Shown: positions 11,885 through 24,312 of the stretch, in pieces
Layout: every line of letters starts with the position of its first letter
How positions within the stretch are numbered: the stretch's first letter is position 1
DNA from: Conchocele bisecta
Lineage: Eukaryota; Mollusca; Bivalvia; Lucinida; Thyasiridae
Reading direction: 5' to 3'
Length of the DNA: 64,000 bases
Assembly (NCBI GenBank): GCA_029237695.1
Contig: CM055274.1
Span: 64,601,484 to 64,665,483 of the forward strand
Made by a program: the position numbers and the translations under genes
The notes under the pieces: generated by a model
The model's input: the letters and a program-made list of their open reading frames with translations, nothing else
Told to the model about the DNA's origin: nothing
The model's database searches: none

Positions 11885-12075
11885 ACCTTGGGATCAGCGG
11901 GTGTTGGACGGTCGTGGATTTGGCACAGCATGCTAGTAGAGCCTTACAGGAATGCATGTGTGAAATATTAAGCATTTTAGAAGAAGGAAATAGAAGTTGT
12001 AACAATATTTCTCTGATGTTAAGTTTACGGACGGACAGACGGACGGACGGACGGACGGACACATGCACACACGGG
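11885..12075 (+). mobile_element. Family E unit, right piece with GACGG end
   Basis: Continues the E unit (gtcgtggatttggcacagca, aggaatgcatgtgtgaaata), then (GACG)n at 12,028-12,060 and ggggtataaaa, a reduced version of the 3' hairpin end. Confidence 0.65.
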
Positions 12076-12350
12076 GTATAAAACAGAAATTTGAAGTTTC
12101 AAGCCTATCGGACATAGGGTTTCAGAGATAATAACAGATAACCAAGAACTGAACGCAAATTTTGCAAAACTTTTAACAGAAATTTGTAATTTGACATGGA
12201 CTTTGGGCATGTGGGCCGCATGGGTGGGCTAGGGAATGAAAATATGGATGGATGAAGATAAACAAATATATGAAGTTTCAAGTCAATCAGACGTGGGGCG
12301 ATAATATGTAACCAAAATCTATAACGAAAATCATTTTTCTAACGGGCTGC
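12076..12350 (+). repeat. Decayed family B core units
   Basis: Carries atatgaagtttcaagtcaat, gaatgaaaatatggatgg and acatggactttgggcatgtg, diverged forms of the B unit at 51,650-52,010. Confidence 0.5.
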
Positions 12351-12364
12351 ATGTCGCCGGGGAG

Positions 12365-13712
12365 TGTCTCACCCACTAAACAAGGCAAAAGTCATCAAGG
12401 TCAAGGTCACAATATGAGGAAGTCCAAAATTATTGATATGAAGGTCACGGTCACCAGTAAAGGTCACACAAATGACACTGGGTGGATAGAAATCAAAGTG
12501 GGGAAGCTATTTGTGAAGTTTGGCAATGATCCGACTAACGGATCAGTATATATTCAACATTTGGATGTACATCCAAAATTATTGACACAAAAGTCAAGGT
12601 CACAAAGGTGGCGGTCAAGGTCACCGGAATAACGCCAGATGGATAGCTATGAATCTGAGGAAGCTATTGATAAAGTTTGGTCATGATCCGATTATAGAGA
12701 TATTCAACATTTGGATATACGTCCAAAATTGTTACGGTCAACATGGTCACAGTCACCCGAATAACACTGGTTGGATAGCCATTAATGTGACATAGCTATT
12801 TATGAAGGTTTGTAAGGATCCGACTAATTGACCAGGAGATACTCAACATTTGGACATACGTACAAAATTGTCGACACCAATGTCAAGGTGGCCATGGTCA
12901 CGGTCACCCTAATTACACTGGGTGGATAGTCATCAATGTGAGGAAGCTATTGATGAAATTTGGTATGGATCCAACTAACAGATCAAGAGATATTCAACAT
13001 TCAAAATTATTGACACGATGGTTAAGGCCACCAAGGTGAAGGTCAAGGTCCCCCGATGGATAGCTATCAATCTGAGGAAGGATCAGGAGGTATTCAACAT
13101 TTGGTGAAGGTCAAGGTCACCCGAATGACACTGAGTGGATAGCTATCAATATGAGGAAGCTATTGATGAAATTTGGTAATGATCCGATTAACGGATGGAT
13201 ACATGTAGCTATCAATATGAGAAATTTGGACTATGTCCAAAATTTTCGTCCCACAAACTTTAAGGTCATCAAGGTAAAGGTCACCCGAATGACACTAGAT
13301 GGATAGATATCAAAATGAGGAACCTATTGATGAAGTTTGTTAATGATCTGACTGACGGATCAAGAGACAAGTGAAATTTGGACTATGTCCAAATTTTACG
13401 CCCCACAAAGTTTAAGGTCACCAAGGTGAAGGTCAAGGTTACCCGAATAACACTGGATGGATAGCTATCAATGTGAGGAAGCTGGAGATGAATTTTGGTA
13501 ATGATATGATACGCATCAAGAGATGTGGAAAATTTGGCTGCGTCCAAAATTTACGTCCCGCCAACAACGCCGACATTATTGACACAAATGTTACGGTCAC
13601 CAAGGTGAAAGTGAAGGTCAACCGAATGACACTGGATGGAAGACGATGACGTGGACGACGAGGCTGGAATTGTGATTGCTATGTCTCATATTTTTCACTA
13701 TTGTGGCTGAGA
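12365..13712 (+). mobile_element. Family H element, copy 1
   Basis: Begins GAGTGTCTCACCCACTAAAC and ends CACTATTGTGGCTGAGACA, an inverted version of the start. The inside is a degenerate tandem core of about 150 bp with aggtcaaggtcacc, ggatagctatcaat, gaggaagctattgatgaa and aatgatccgac. The AAGGTCAAGGTCA motif is in plus orientation here. No coding capacity is supported; the short frames are repeat artefacts. Confidence 0.65.
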
Positions 13713-13738
13713 CAAAAAAAAAAAGGCGATCGCTGCGG

Positions 13739-14754
13739 TGTGTCTCATCCACTAAACGAGGTAATGATCCGACTAAAGGATCAAGGGATATAGAAAATTT
13801 GGCTACATACAAAATGTACGTCTCACAAAGATTAAGGTCACCAAGGTGAAGGTCAAGGTCACCCGAATAGCAGTAGGTGGATAGCCATCAGAGTGAGAAA
13901 ACTATGGATAAAATATTGTTTTGTTTGTTGGTTTGTTTGTTTATTGATCAGTGTTTATTAACGGCTTCTCAACAGCTAAGGTTATGTAAGGCCGGGCAAG
14001 TGGGTTCAATCCCGTTTTAACCTGCTGCATTGGGAGGAAAATCCCAAGATCAGAACAGTATACATGTAATTACATCGAGAAAAAATATATTCTGCCCTGA
14101 CATTAGAATAACCTGACCTCGTGCCAGGTCCATACCACACCAAAGTCATTTGGCCAAACAAGGTCTCCAGTCGGAATTCAGGTGAGGATGAACCCCGATC
14201 GTTAAATTACCCATCGCATCCCACCTGCTACCCATGTTAAAATTTGTAATGATCCGACTAACAGATCAAGAGATATGGGAAATTTGGATACGTCCAAAAT
14301 TTACGTCCCACAGAAGTTAAGGTAACCAAGATGAAGGTCAAGGTCACCTGAATGACAATTGGTGGATAGCCATCAATGTGAGAAATCTATTGATGACATT
14401 TGGTAATGATCAGACTAACTGATCAAGAGATGTGGTAAATTTGGCTACGACGTCCAAAATGTACGTCCCACAAAGGTTTATGTCATGAATATGCAGGTCA
14501 AGGTCACCCAAACAAAGGTTAAGGTCACCAAGGTGAAGGTCAAGGTCACCCAAATGACACTGGATGGATAGCCATCAATGTGAGGAAGCTATTGATGAAG
14601 TATGGTAATAATCCGACTACCGGATCAAGAGATATGGGAAATCTGGCCACATCCAAAATTTATGTCATTATTGTTATTGTTGACACACCGATGCCGTCAG
14701 CGCAGACAACGACAATGCGGACTCATTTTCAACTATTGTGGGTGAGACAATTAT
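13739..14754 (+). mobile_element. Family H element, copy 2
   Basis: Begins GTGTCTCATCCACTAAACGA and ends CAACTATTGTGGGTGAGACA. It has the same core as copy 1 and lies head to tail with it, 26 bp away (A-rich plus ggcgatcgctgcg). A SINE at 13,915-14,237 splits one core unit. Confidence 0.65.
13915..14237 (-). mobile_element. SINE-like retroposon, family S1
   Basis: Read on the minus strand it ends ggccttacataaccttagct, then gttaataaacac and an (AAAC)n tail (plus-strand GTTTGTTTGTTT at 13,918-13,942). The flanks carry TAAAAT at 13,909-13,914 and 14,238-14,243, a likely target duplication. It contains tggcaccag/ctggtgcc-type and gggattgaacccac (B-box-like) segments. Related copies are at 29,518, 35,418 and 54,013. 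Confidence 0.65.
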
Positions 14755-15364
14755 CATTTTCTACAAATATATGGGATAGAATAAATTGCAATTAAACAGT
14801 GACTGCAGGCACAAGGTATCACAGTACAAAATCACTGCAGCTAGATGGGGAGGAAAATACAAAACGACTCCAATTTTACGAAATCATTTAAGTTTCACAC
14901 AGACAGAGGAAAAGGGTAAAGATATCCACTTGGTGCTGCACACCACGCCAGCATAAAATGTGGCAAGTCGAAATACACGCAAGATTCCTGACAAATTTCC
15001 ATTCAGCTACATGCAGAAGACAATGCATAAACACATATTTGTCTAGTTATCAGCACAAGAAATTTGCACGGTCACAAGATGTGATGTCATGGCTAGATGT
15101 TTATGTCATGGCTAAATGTAGAGGCGAGTGAACTGGTTCATTTTTTTACGTGAAACATTTTACGTCGGTGTGGAGTGCAGCACGTGTAATATCCGTCGAC
15201 ACAGTACAGATGTGAGCATGTTCGTGGTATACAATTAAATAATCTACTTACGTGATTCAGATGAATATAGCTGATAATATTTAACACGAAAATTATCAGC
15301 CAACCCAGCACTTGAAAGTAGTTGAGAAATTCCTGCAAATAGATGAGACAAATGGTAATATGTA
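14755..15364. other. No supported gene; left flank of the large array
   Basis: AT-rich, no recognised motif. The array begins at a TA dinucleotide at 15,365. Confidence 0.5.
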
Positions 15365-18300
15365 TACAGTGGAACCCCTCTACACTGGACACCGCAGGCA
15401 GTCACCAGGGTGTCTCGTTTAGGTAGCCTCCACTTCAATACATGTACAGTGGAACCTCTCTACACAGGACACCCCGGACAGGCCCCACTGTAATACATGT
15501 ACAGTGGAACCTCTCTACACAGGACACCCTGGACAGGCCCCAGTTTAATACATGTACAGTGGAACCTCTCTACACAGGACACCACGGACAGGCCCCACTG
15601 TAACACATGTACAGTGGAACCTCTCTACACAGGACACACCGGACAGGCCCCACTGTAATACATGTACAGTGGAACCTCTCTACACAGGACACCCCGGACA
15701 GGCTCCACTTCAATACATGTACAGTGGCACCTCCTAATACAAGGAACACCCGGACGGAGGCCCCATGTAAATAATATGTACAGTGGAAAACCTCTCTACA
15801 CAGAATAACCCCGGACAGGCCCCACTGTAATATATGTACAGTGGAACCTCTACACAGGACACCCCGGACAGGCCCCACTGTAATACATGTACAGTGGAAC
15901 CTCTCTACACAGGACACCCCGGACAGGCCCCCCACTGTAATACATGTGCAGTGGAAACCTCTTACACAGGACACACCCCGGACAGGCCCCACTGTAATAT
16001 ATGTACAGTGGAAACCTCTCTACACAGGACACCCCCGGACAGGCTCCACTTCAATACATGTACAGTGGAACCTCTCTACACAGGACACCCCGGACAGGCC
16101 CCACTGAAATACATGTACAGTGGAACCTCTCTACACAGGACACACCCGGACAGGCCCCACTGTAATATATGTACAGTGGAACCTCTCTACACAGGACACC
16201 CCGGACAGGCTCCACTTCAATACATGTACAGTGGAACCTCTCTACACAGGACACCCCGGACAGGCCCCACTGAAATACATGTAACATGGAACCTCTCTAC
16301 ACAGGACACACACGGACAGGCCCCACTGTAATATATGTACAGTGGCACCTCTCTACATAGGACACCCCCGGACAGGCTCCACTGTAATACATCTACAGTG
16401 GACTCTCTACACAGGACACCCCGGACAGGCCCCACTGTAATATATGTACAGTGGAACATCTCTACACAGGACACCCCGGACAGGCCCCAGTTTAATACAT
16501 GTACAGTGGAATCTCTCTACACAGGACACCACGGACAGGCCCCACTGTAACACATGTACAGTGGAACCTCTCTACACAGGACACACCGGACAGGCCCCAC
16601 TGTAATACATGTACAGTGGAACCTCTCTACACAGGACACCCCGGACAGGCTCCACTTCAATACATGTACAGTGGCACCTCTCTACACAGGACACCCCGGA
16701 CAGGCCCCACTGTAATATATGTACAGTGGAACCTCTCTACACAGAATAACCCCGGACAGGCCCCACTGTAATATATGTACAGTGGAACCTCTACAAGACA
16801 CCCCGGACAGGCCCCACTGTAATACATGTACAGTGGAACCTCTCTACACAGGACACCCCGGACAGGCCCCACTGTAATACATGTGCAGTGGAACCTCTCT
16901 ACACAGGACACCCCGGACAGGCCCCACTGTAATATATGTACAGTGGAACCTCTCTACACAGGACACCCCGGACAGGCTCCACTTCAATACATGTACAGTG
17001 GAACCTCTCTACACAGGACACCCCGGACAGGCCCCACTGAAATACATGTACAGTGGAACCCCTCTACACAGGACACACCCGGACAGGCCCCACTGTAATA
17101 TATGTACAGTGGAACCTCTCTACATAGGACACCCCCGGACAGGCTCCACTGTAATACATGTACAGTGGACTCTCTACACAGGACACCCCGGACAGGCCCC
17201 ACTGTAATATATGTACAGTGGAACATCTCTACACAGGACACCCCGGACAGGCCCCACTGTAATACATGTACAGTGGAACCTCTCTACACAGGACACCCCG
17301 GACAGACCCCACTGTAATATATGTACAGTGGAACCTCTCTACACAGGACAACCCCGGACAGGCCCCACTGTAATATATGTACAGTGGAACCTCTCTAGAC
17401 AGGACACCCCGGACAGGCCCCACTGTAATACATGTACAGTGGAACCTCTCTACACAGGACACCCCGGACAGGCCCCACTGTAATACATGTGCAGTGGAAC
17501 CTCTCTACACAGGACACCCGGACAGGCCCCACTGTAATATATGTACAGTGGAACCTCTCTACACAGGACACCCCGGACAGGCTCCACTTCAATACATGTA
17601 CAGTGGAACCTCTCTACACAGGACACCCCGGACAGGCCCCACTGAAATACATGTACAGTGGAACCTCTCTACACAGGACACACCCGGACAGGCCCCACTG
17701 TACAGTGGAACCTCTCTACACAGGACACCCCAGACAGGCCCCACTGTAATACATGTACAGTGGAACCTCTCTACACAGGACACCCCGGACAGGCTCCACT
17801 TCAATACATGTACAGTGGAACCTCTCTAGACAGGACACCCCGGACAGGCCCCACTGTAATATATGTACAGTGGAACCTCTCTACACAGGACACCCCGGAC
17901 AGGCCCCACTGTAATACATGTACAGTGGAACCTCTCTACACAGGACACCCCGGACAGGCTCCACTTCAATACATGTACAGTGGAACCCCTCTACACAGGA
18001 CACACCCCGGACAGGCCCCACTGTAATACATGTACAGTGGAAACCTCTCTACAGGGGCAGGACACCCCGGACAGGCCCCACTGTAATACATGTACAGTGG
18101 AACATCTCTACACAGGACACCCCGGACAGGCCCCACTGTAATACATGTACAGTGGAACCTCTCTACACAGGACACCCCGGACAAGCTCCACTTAAATACA
18201 TGTACAGTGGAACCTCTCTACACAGGACACCCCGGACAGGCCCCACTGTAATACATGTACAGTGGAACATCTCTACACATGACAACCCCAGACAGGCCCC

Positions 18301-18929
18301 ACTGTAATACATGTACAGTGGAACCTCTCCACACAGGACACCCCGGACAGACCCCACTGTAATACATGTACAGTGGAACCTCTCTACACAGGACACCCCG
18401 GACAGGCCCCACTGTAATATATGTACAGTGGAACCTCTCTACACAGGACACCCCCGGACAGGCCCCACTGTAATACATGTACAGTGGAACCTCTCTACAC
18501 AGGACACCCCGTACAGGCCCCACTGTAATATATGTACAGTGGAACCTCTCTACACAGGACACCCCGGACAGGCCCCACTGTAATACATGTACAGTGGAAC
18601 CTCTCTACACAGGACAACCCCGGACAGGCTCCACTTCAATACATGTACAGCGGAACCTCTCTACACAGGACACCCCGGACAGGCCCCACTGTAATACATG
18701 TACAGTGGAACCTCTCTACACAGGACACCCCGGACAGGCCCCACTGTAATACATGTACAGTGGAACCTCTCTACACTGGACACCCCGGACAGGCCCCACT
18801 TCAATACATGTACAGTGGAACCTCTCTACGCCGGACACCCCGGACAGGCCCCACTGTAATACATGTACAGTGGAACCTCTCTACACAGGACACCCCGGAC
18901 GCGGGCAGTCACCAAGGTGTCTCATTTAG
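15365..18929 (+). repeat. 55-bp tandem array derived from a Tigger-like MITE
   Basis: More than 60 head-to-tail copies of a 55-bp unit: TACAGTGGAACCTCTCTACA, then caggacaccccggacagg, then ccccactgtaatacatg. The first unit (15,365-15,440) and the last (18,880-18,929) are of the longer 80-bp type found at 20,074-21,934. The unit equals the 80-bp unit minus 25 bp between GGACAG and GCCCCACTG. All reading frames across it are artefacts of a period not divisible by three. Blocks of about 0.94 kb recur inside (see findings). Confidence 0.9.
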
Positions 18930-20073
18930 TTTAAACAATATTTATTCGACAGTATATGGTACAATACAAGGTATACAATGACAGGGATATGAAAACAAGC
19001 GTGAAGCTTATATGAATTCGTCTCCCACAAGGTGGATGTAAGACACGAATGTGGTACAAGATAGTTAAGTGCACATACAGGCGAATATACATGTTGAAAT
19101 AGTCTAAGTGGAATAACTTTGTCTTACAATGATGTACTTACATAATGAGATTGACAGTGTTTAAACCTTAGATTTATGACATGAGAATGCGTGTGGCTGT
19201 GCTTCAGAGATGGTCACCAAGCAAATGAGACAGGGACACGGGAGTGGGGGGTTACATGGGGAATCGCCCATGCCTTTCCCAACCCTCACGATTTCACTCA
19301 CATTCCGTGGACGGGGAGTTGCCCCCGAGCGGCGTAAATGGATAGTGCCCGGAAGTTGTCGTCTATTGTTAGGATGATACGTATGGTATCTTTTGGTTGT
19401 CTATGTTGGAATGATATTATGATGCTAAAATCTATTTGTTGCTGTTATGTAGTTTTGGACACTTGTAAACATTTTTTTATTTTGATCGAAAGTCAAGTGT
19501 TCGTTTCCGTTGACGGAATACATGGAATATCAGTGAGGTACAATTGTCGTTGGTGTTGATATTGTCTGCATGATGTGAGAAAGTGACCGACAGTCTCTGG
19601 GGCGCCACATGTACATGTACATCTATAATTGATTTTCTGTAGAGATCGTAATTTAGGGAACTACAAGACATTCGTAATCGAGCGTGTAGGATTTGGTCTT
19701 TTCGGGTACCCACGTTAAACAGAGGGGATGATTTAGATGTATCTTTGTTAAGTCTGTATTTGAAGCTGGATAGTGTTGGGGCGTATCTGGTAGATTCTGG
19801 TAGACAGTTCCAGTCTCTGATAGTGGATGGGAGGAAGGAATTGGTATATTGCTGGGTGCGACCATATAGTGACGGTATATTGTTTACATTTCTAAGGGCG
19901 TAACGCTGTTGTATTTCGGTAGGTATAAGTGTTGTTAAATATGTTGGTGTTAGGCCATTCTTCATTTTGTAGAGTTGTACGAGCTTGTGTTTTTTTCGGC
20001 GTAATGAGAGAGTTTCCCATTTAAGGTCTATAAAGGTTGTCAATGCTGCAAAGTTTTGTTGCACCTGTTACAA
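18930..20073 (-). mobile_element. 5'-truncated LINE inserted in the array
   Basis: Flanked by a perfect 12-bp target duplication, TGTCTCATTTAG, at 18,918-18,929 and 20,074-20,085. On the minus strand it carries the C-terminal part of a reverse-transcriptase polyprotein, then about 500 bp of 3' UTR ending AATAAATATTGTTTAAA. It is truncated at its 5' side, as expected for target-primed reverse transcription. Removing it restores a normal array unit (accaaggtgtctcatttag joined to atgggctccactg). Confidence 0.85.
19477..20064 (-). pseudogene. C-terminal fragment of non-LTR retrotransposon ORF2
   Basis: A 195-residue open frame. In order it shows an LSLRRKKHKLVQLYKMKNGL segment, a repeat of aromatic and basic residues (NIPSLYGRTQQYTN), NSFLPSTIRDWNCLP (the common post-RT FxxRxIxxWN-like block) and a Tyr-Asp-Leu end. 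These are typical of the region after the reverse-transcriptase domain in Jockey/CR1/RTE-like LINEs. The expected Cys/His cluster follows only after a frame change (CGAPE..HF in another frame near 19,590), so the gene is broken at both ends. The start methionine is not the native one. The catalytic part is missing, so it cannot be active. Confidence 0.75.
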
Positions 20074-21934
20074 TGTCTCATTTAGATGGGCTCCACTGTA
20101 ATACATAATACATGTACAGTGGAACCTCTCTACACCTGACACCACGGGCGCGGGCAGTAACCAAGGTGTCTCATTTAGATGGGCTCCACTGTAATGTATG
20201 TACAGTGGAACCTCTCTACACCCGACACCGCGGGCGCGGGCAGTCATCAAGGTGTCTCATTTAGATGGGCTCCACTGTAATACATGTACAGTGGAACCTC
20301 TCTACACCGGATACCGCGGGCAGTCACCAGGGTGTCTCGTTTAGGGAGGCCCCACTGTAAAACATGTACAGAGAAACCTCTCTACGCCGGACACCCCGGA
20401 CAGGCCCCACTGTAATACATGTACAGTGGAACCTCTCTACACCTGACACCGCGGGCGCAGGCCGTCACCAAGGTGTCTCATTTAGATGGGCTCCACGGTA
20501 ATACATGTACAGTGGAACCCCTCTACACCGAATACCATGGGCAGTCACCAGGGCGTCTCGCTTAGGGCAACCCAGGCAGTCACCAGGGCGTCTCGTGTTT
20601 AGGGAGTCCCCACTGTAATACATGTACAGTGGAGCCCCTCTACACCTGACACCCCGGGCAGTCACCAGGGTGTCTCGTTTAGGGAGGATGTCACTGCAGG
20701 TGTCTCGTTTAGGGAGGGTGTCTCGTTTAGGCAGGCCTCACTGTAATACATGTACAGTGGAACCTCTCTACACCTGACACCCCGGACAGTCACCAGGGCG
20801 TCTCGTTTAGGGAGGGTGTCTCGTTTAGGGAGGCTTCACTGTAATACATGTACAGTGGAATCTCTCTACACCTGACACCCCGGACAGTCACCAGGGCGTC
20901 TCGTTTAGGGAGGGTGTCTCGTTTAGGGAGGCCTCAATGTAATACATGTACAGTGGAACCTCTCTACACCTGACACCCCGGACAGTCACCAGGGCGTCTC
21001 GTTTAGGGAGGGTGTCTCGTTTAGGGAGGCCTCACTGTAATACATGTACAGAGAAACCGCTCTACACCTGACACCCCAGACAGTCACCAGGGTGTCTGTT
21101 TAGGGAGGCTCCACTGTACACCCGACACCCCGGGCTGTCTCGTTTAGGGAGGCCCCACTGTAATACATGTACAGTGGAACCTCTCTACACCTGACACCAC
21201 GGGTGTGGGCAGTCACCAGGGTGTCTCGTTTAGGGAGGCTCAACTGTAATACATGTACAGTGGAACCCCTCTACACCGGACACCCCGGGCGTCTCGTTTA
21301 GGGAGGCTCCACTGACCCCTCTACACCTGACACCCCGGACAGTCACTAGGGCGTCTCGTTTAGGGAGGGTGTCTCGTTTAGGGAGGCTCCACTGTAATAC
21401 ATGTACAGTGGAACCTCTCTACACCTGACACCCCGGACAGTCACCAGGGCGTCTCGTTTAGGGAGGCTCCACTGTAATACATGTACAGTGGAACCCCTCT
21501 ACACCGGACAACCCAGGCAGTCACCAGGGTGTCTCGTTTAGGGCAACCCAGGCAGTCACCAGGGTGTCTCGTTTAGGGAGGCGCGGGCAGTCACCAAAGT
21601 GTCTCATTTAAATGGGCTCCACTGTAATACATGTACAGTGGAACCTCTCTACACAGGATACCGTGGGCAGTCACCAGGGCGTCTCGTGTTTAGGGAGTCC
21701 CCACTGTATTACATGTACAGTGGAACCTCTCTACACCTGACACCGCGGGCGCAGGCAGTCACCAAGGTGTCTCATTTAGATGGGCTACACTGTAATACAT
21801 GTACAGTGGAACCTCTCTACACCGGATACCGCGGGCAGTCACCAGGGCGTCTCGTTTAGGACAACCCAGGCAGTCACCAGGGTGTCTCGTTTAGGGAGGC
21901 TCCACTGTAATACATGTACAGTGGAACCTCTCTA
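20074..21934 (+). repeat. 80-bp tandem array, Tigger-like MITE units
   Basis: Head-to-tail units of about 80 bp: TACAGTGGAACCTCTCTACA, cctgacaccccggacag, tcaccagggcgtctcg, tttagggaggctccactgta, atacatg. Each unit is close to an inverted repeat (CAGTGGAACCTC.. against ..GAGGCTCCACTG) flanked by TA. Many units carry an extra tgtctcgtttagggaggg segment (about 18 bp) and some are shortened. Confidence 0.9.
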
Positions 21935-22395
21935 GGTTAGAAGACACCAAATGGTGCGAAATCGCCCAGAGTGTATGCAAAAGTAGTCCGTTATAAAAAA
22001 ATAGTGCGGGTGTTTTGAGGTCACAGACACCGTTTGCTTGCAAATCTTGATCCATTACTACCCAGTTTCACTTGAGGAACATTTTGGGGTGCCTTTAACA
22101 CCAGTTTTCAGCATATTTGTAGCATTTAAAATAAAACACTGAACCTTGATATAAACGGAGTTTCCGTGGCCAAAAAATGTACACAATATTGGATGATATG
22201 ACGAGGCTGGATTTTTCTTTCTTAGGAGTAAGTGAACCTATTGTTTAGTTCATGCAGAACCAATACAGACTGGCTGCAGGTCATGTACAAGTGGATCCCA
22301 CAGCATCCATACGAATAGTGAAAGTAGGAAAGACTGGCCTTATTGGATGGCATTCGGTTAAATTATATAGTAAAACTATTTGGTGCTGTCTAACC
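21935..22395 (+). mobile_element. MITE family L, copy 1 (left arm of composite)
   Basis: Begins GGTTAGAAGACACCAAA and ends TTTGGTGCTGTCTAACC, inverted ends of about 17 bp with one indel. The interior (gaggtcacagacaccg, cactgaaccttgatataaac, gacgaggctggattt) is shared with copy 2. The left flank is TCTA (21,931-21,934) within the array, and the right flank is TATA. No transposase. Confidence 0.8.
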
Positions 22396-23259
22396 TATAA
22401 GGTGTGCCTAGGCCCTATGTGAGATGTTTTTTTGTAGAATTTGAAGTTGGAAGTTTATGTTTCTTGTAGCTATGTCTCTGGGAACATAATTTAAAGTTAC
22501 TGCGACAAGAGTAATCGAGCATATTTGTTCTTTTTGTATCGCTGACGGACAGTTATCGGCTTCAAAATCTTCTAAAATCTTGATTTCTCAGCTTTATTTA
22601 GTCAAATATAATAAACCAGTGTATGTAAATTACCTGTAGGTGATTGGGCTTGGAATGTGACAGAAATATACAGCAAAACAGTCATTATAGTGTGTTTTTT
22701 TTTTTTTTTTCATTGATATTGGCTTCCTGATGGACAATTAAGAAGTTCGGGAAAGTGGCGCGACATCGCGACGCTGTTCCAAAATTTGCCAAAATTAGGC
22801 GTAAGTGTATTGTTTTCACATATCGGTATAGTACCAATACACTAGTACTCAGAAATTGTTTTTCCTTTCCTCTTGTGTCATAAAGCAAATTTCTTTACTG
22901 ACCGTTCCAAGCCAGTACCCTTTTGTCTGTCGACCATTCCAGAGTGGCATACATGTTGGTATAGTTTCAGTGATGAGTCTTTATATGTAGAATGGTTAGC
23001 TATAACACTATTTAGGGTAACGTTATGTGATTTTATGGAGATTTGTGCTTTTAATTCATCATCTATTAAAATTCTCCATAGTTCTGTAGTAGCTCAATTT
23101 AAGGCAGAATGTGGACAGTCACATGGTGGAGTTACACAGCTGCTGTGTGACAACCATTTGAGATACTTGCTCCAAACGTGGTACTGTATCCAGGAATAGA
23201 AGCTAGTTTTGAATAGTGAATATTGTAGAATGATTTGTAGTGGGACTGGTACACTTATA
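22396..23259. other. 864-bp linker of the composite insertion
   Basis: Lies between the two L copies and starts TATAAGGTGTGCC and ends GGTACACTTATA, giving short inverted ends. The longest open frame, 22,873-23,199 on the plus strand (108 residues), has no recognised domain. It includes T-rich tracts and an otherwise unique sequence not seen elsewhere in this window. Confidence 0.55.
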
Positions 23260-23320
23260 GGTTAGAAGACACCAAATGGTGCGAAATCGTCCAGGGTGTA
23301 TGCAAAAGTAGTCCGTTATA

Positions 23321-24312
23321 AAACAAGAGGGCCCTAATTTGCTCACCTGACTCCATGAACACCAGAGGAATGTGACATTGAGTTCATGTGTTTTCAAAAA
23401 ATTGGATTAAGCGATGTCTCTCATTTTACCAAATCTGAAAATGCTTCACCCAAGGATCTTAACTTCCTATGAAGTTTCGCCAGCATCGGCCATGTGGTTC
23501 CTGAGAAACAGACGTTCAAAATATTGAATAAATGGACCTTTTGGTGGCCATCATGGATGACATAATCATCCGATTCCGACAAATATTGCACCAGAGCAAT
23601 CGCCTCATCGATACCTTCAATTTGATATATAGCATGACCATATTCGGTCAAAAATAAAATTTGACCCCACGGGCCACGCCCGTTTTTGACCCCAGGGTCA
23701 CCATTTTAACAACTTTGAAAGAGCATTGTACATCGATCATTCCTACCAAGTTTAGTCGAAATCCGGCTAGCAGTTCATGAGAAGAAGATATTTTAAGATT
23801 TTATACTATTTTTAGATGGCGGCCATCTTGGATTAGCAATGGCCTCCATTTTAACAAATCTGAAAAGGCTTCACCCATGGACCATAACTTTTAAGTTTGG
23901 CTACCATGGGCCAAGCGGTTCATGTGAAGAAGAATTTTGAAATCTCAAATAAAAGAACGACCTTTTGACATTTCGGCGGCCATCTTGGATGACATAACAA
24001 TCCGATTACGACAAAACATGTACCAGAGTGATCGCCTCATTGATACCTTCGATTTGATATATAACATGACCATATTCGGTCAAAATAAAATTTGACCCCA
24101 ATTTGACCTCACGGGCCACGCCCATTTGTTACCCCGGGGTCACCATTTTAACAACTTTGACAGAGCATTGTACATCGATCATTCATTGATATATAACATG
24201 ACCATATTCGGTCAAAAATCAAATTTGACCCCACGGGCCACGCCCATTTTTGACCCCGGGGTCACCATTTTAACAACTTACCCTACCTAAGGACCATGAC
24301 CATGAAGTTTGG
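23321..24312 (+). mobile_element. Family C fragment nested in L copy 2
   Basis: 5' start AACAAGAGGGCCCTAATTTG (hairpin partly lost), then two 432-bp-type units with ggcggccatcttgga and TGACCCCGGGGTCACC, and a final shortened unit. It stops at ccatgaccatgaagtttgg without the GACGG run or 3' hairpin. Confidence 0.7.

Noticed and set aside
15552..18981. Many overlapping open frames of 60-165 codons with repeating YTGHPGQAPL- or CVERFHCT-type peptides
   Set aside because: They follow the 55-bp satellite on both strands and in all frames and shift frame with every unit. There is no sign of selection for a protein.
22873..23199. 108-codon frame in the composite linker as a transposase
   Set aside because: No catalytic motif or similarity that I can name. 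The length is within chance for AT-rich DNA.
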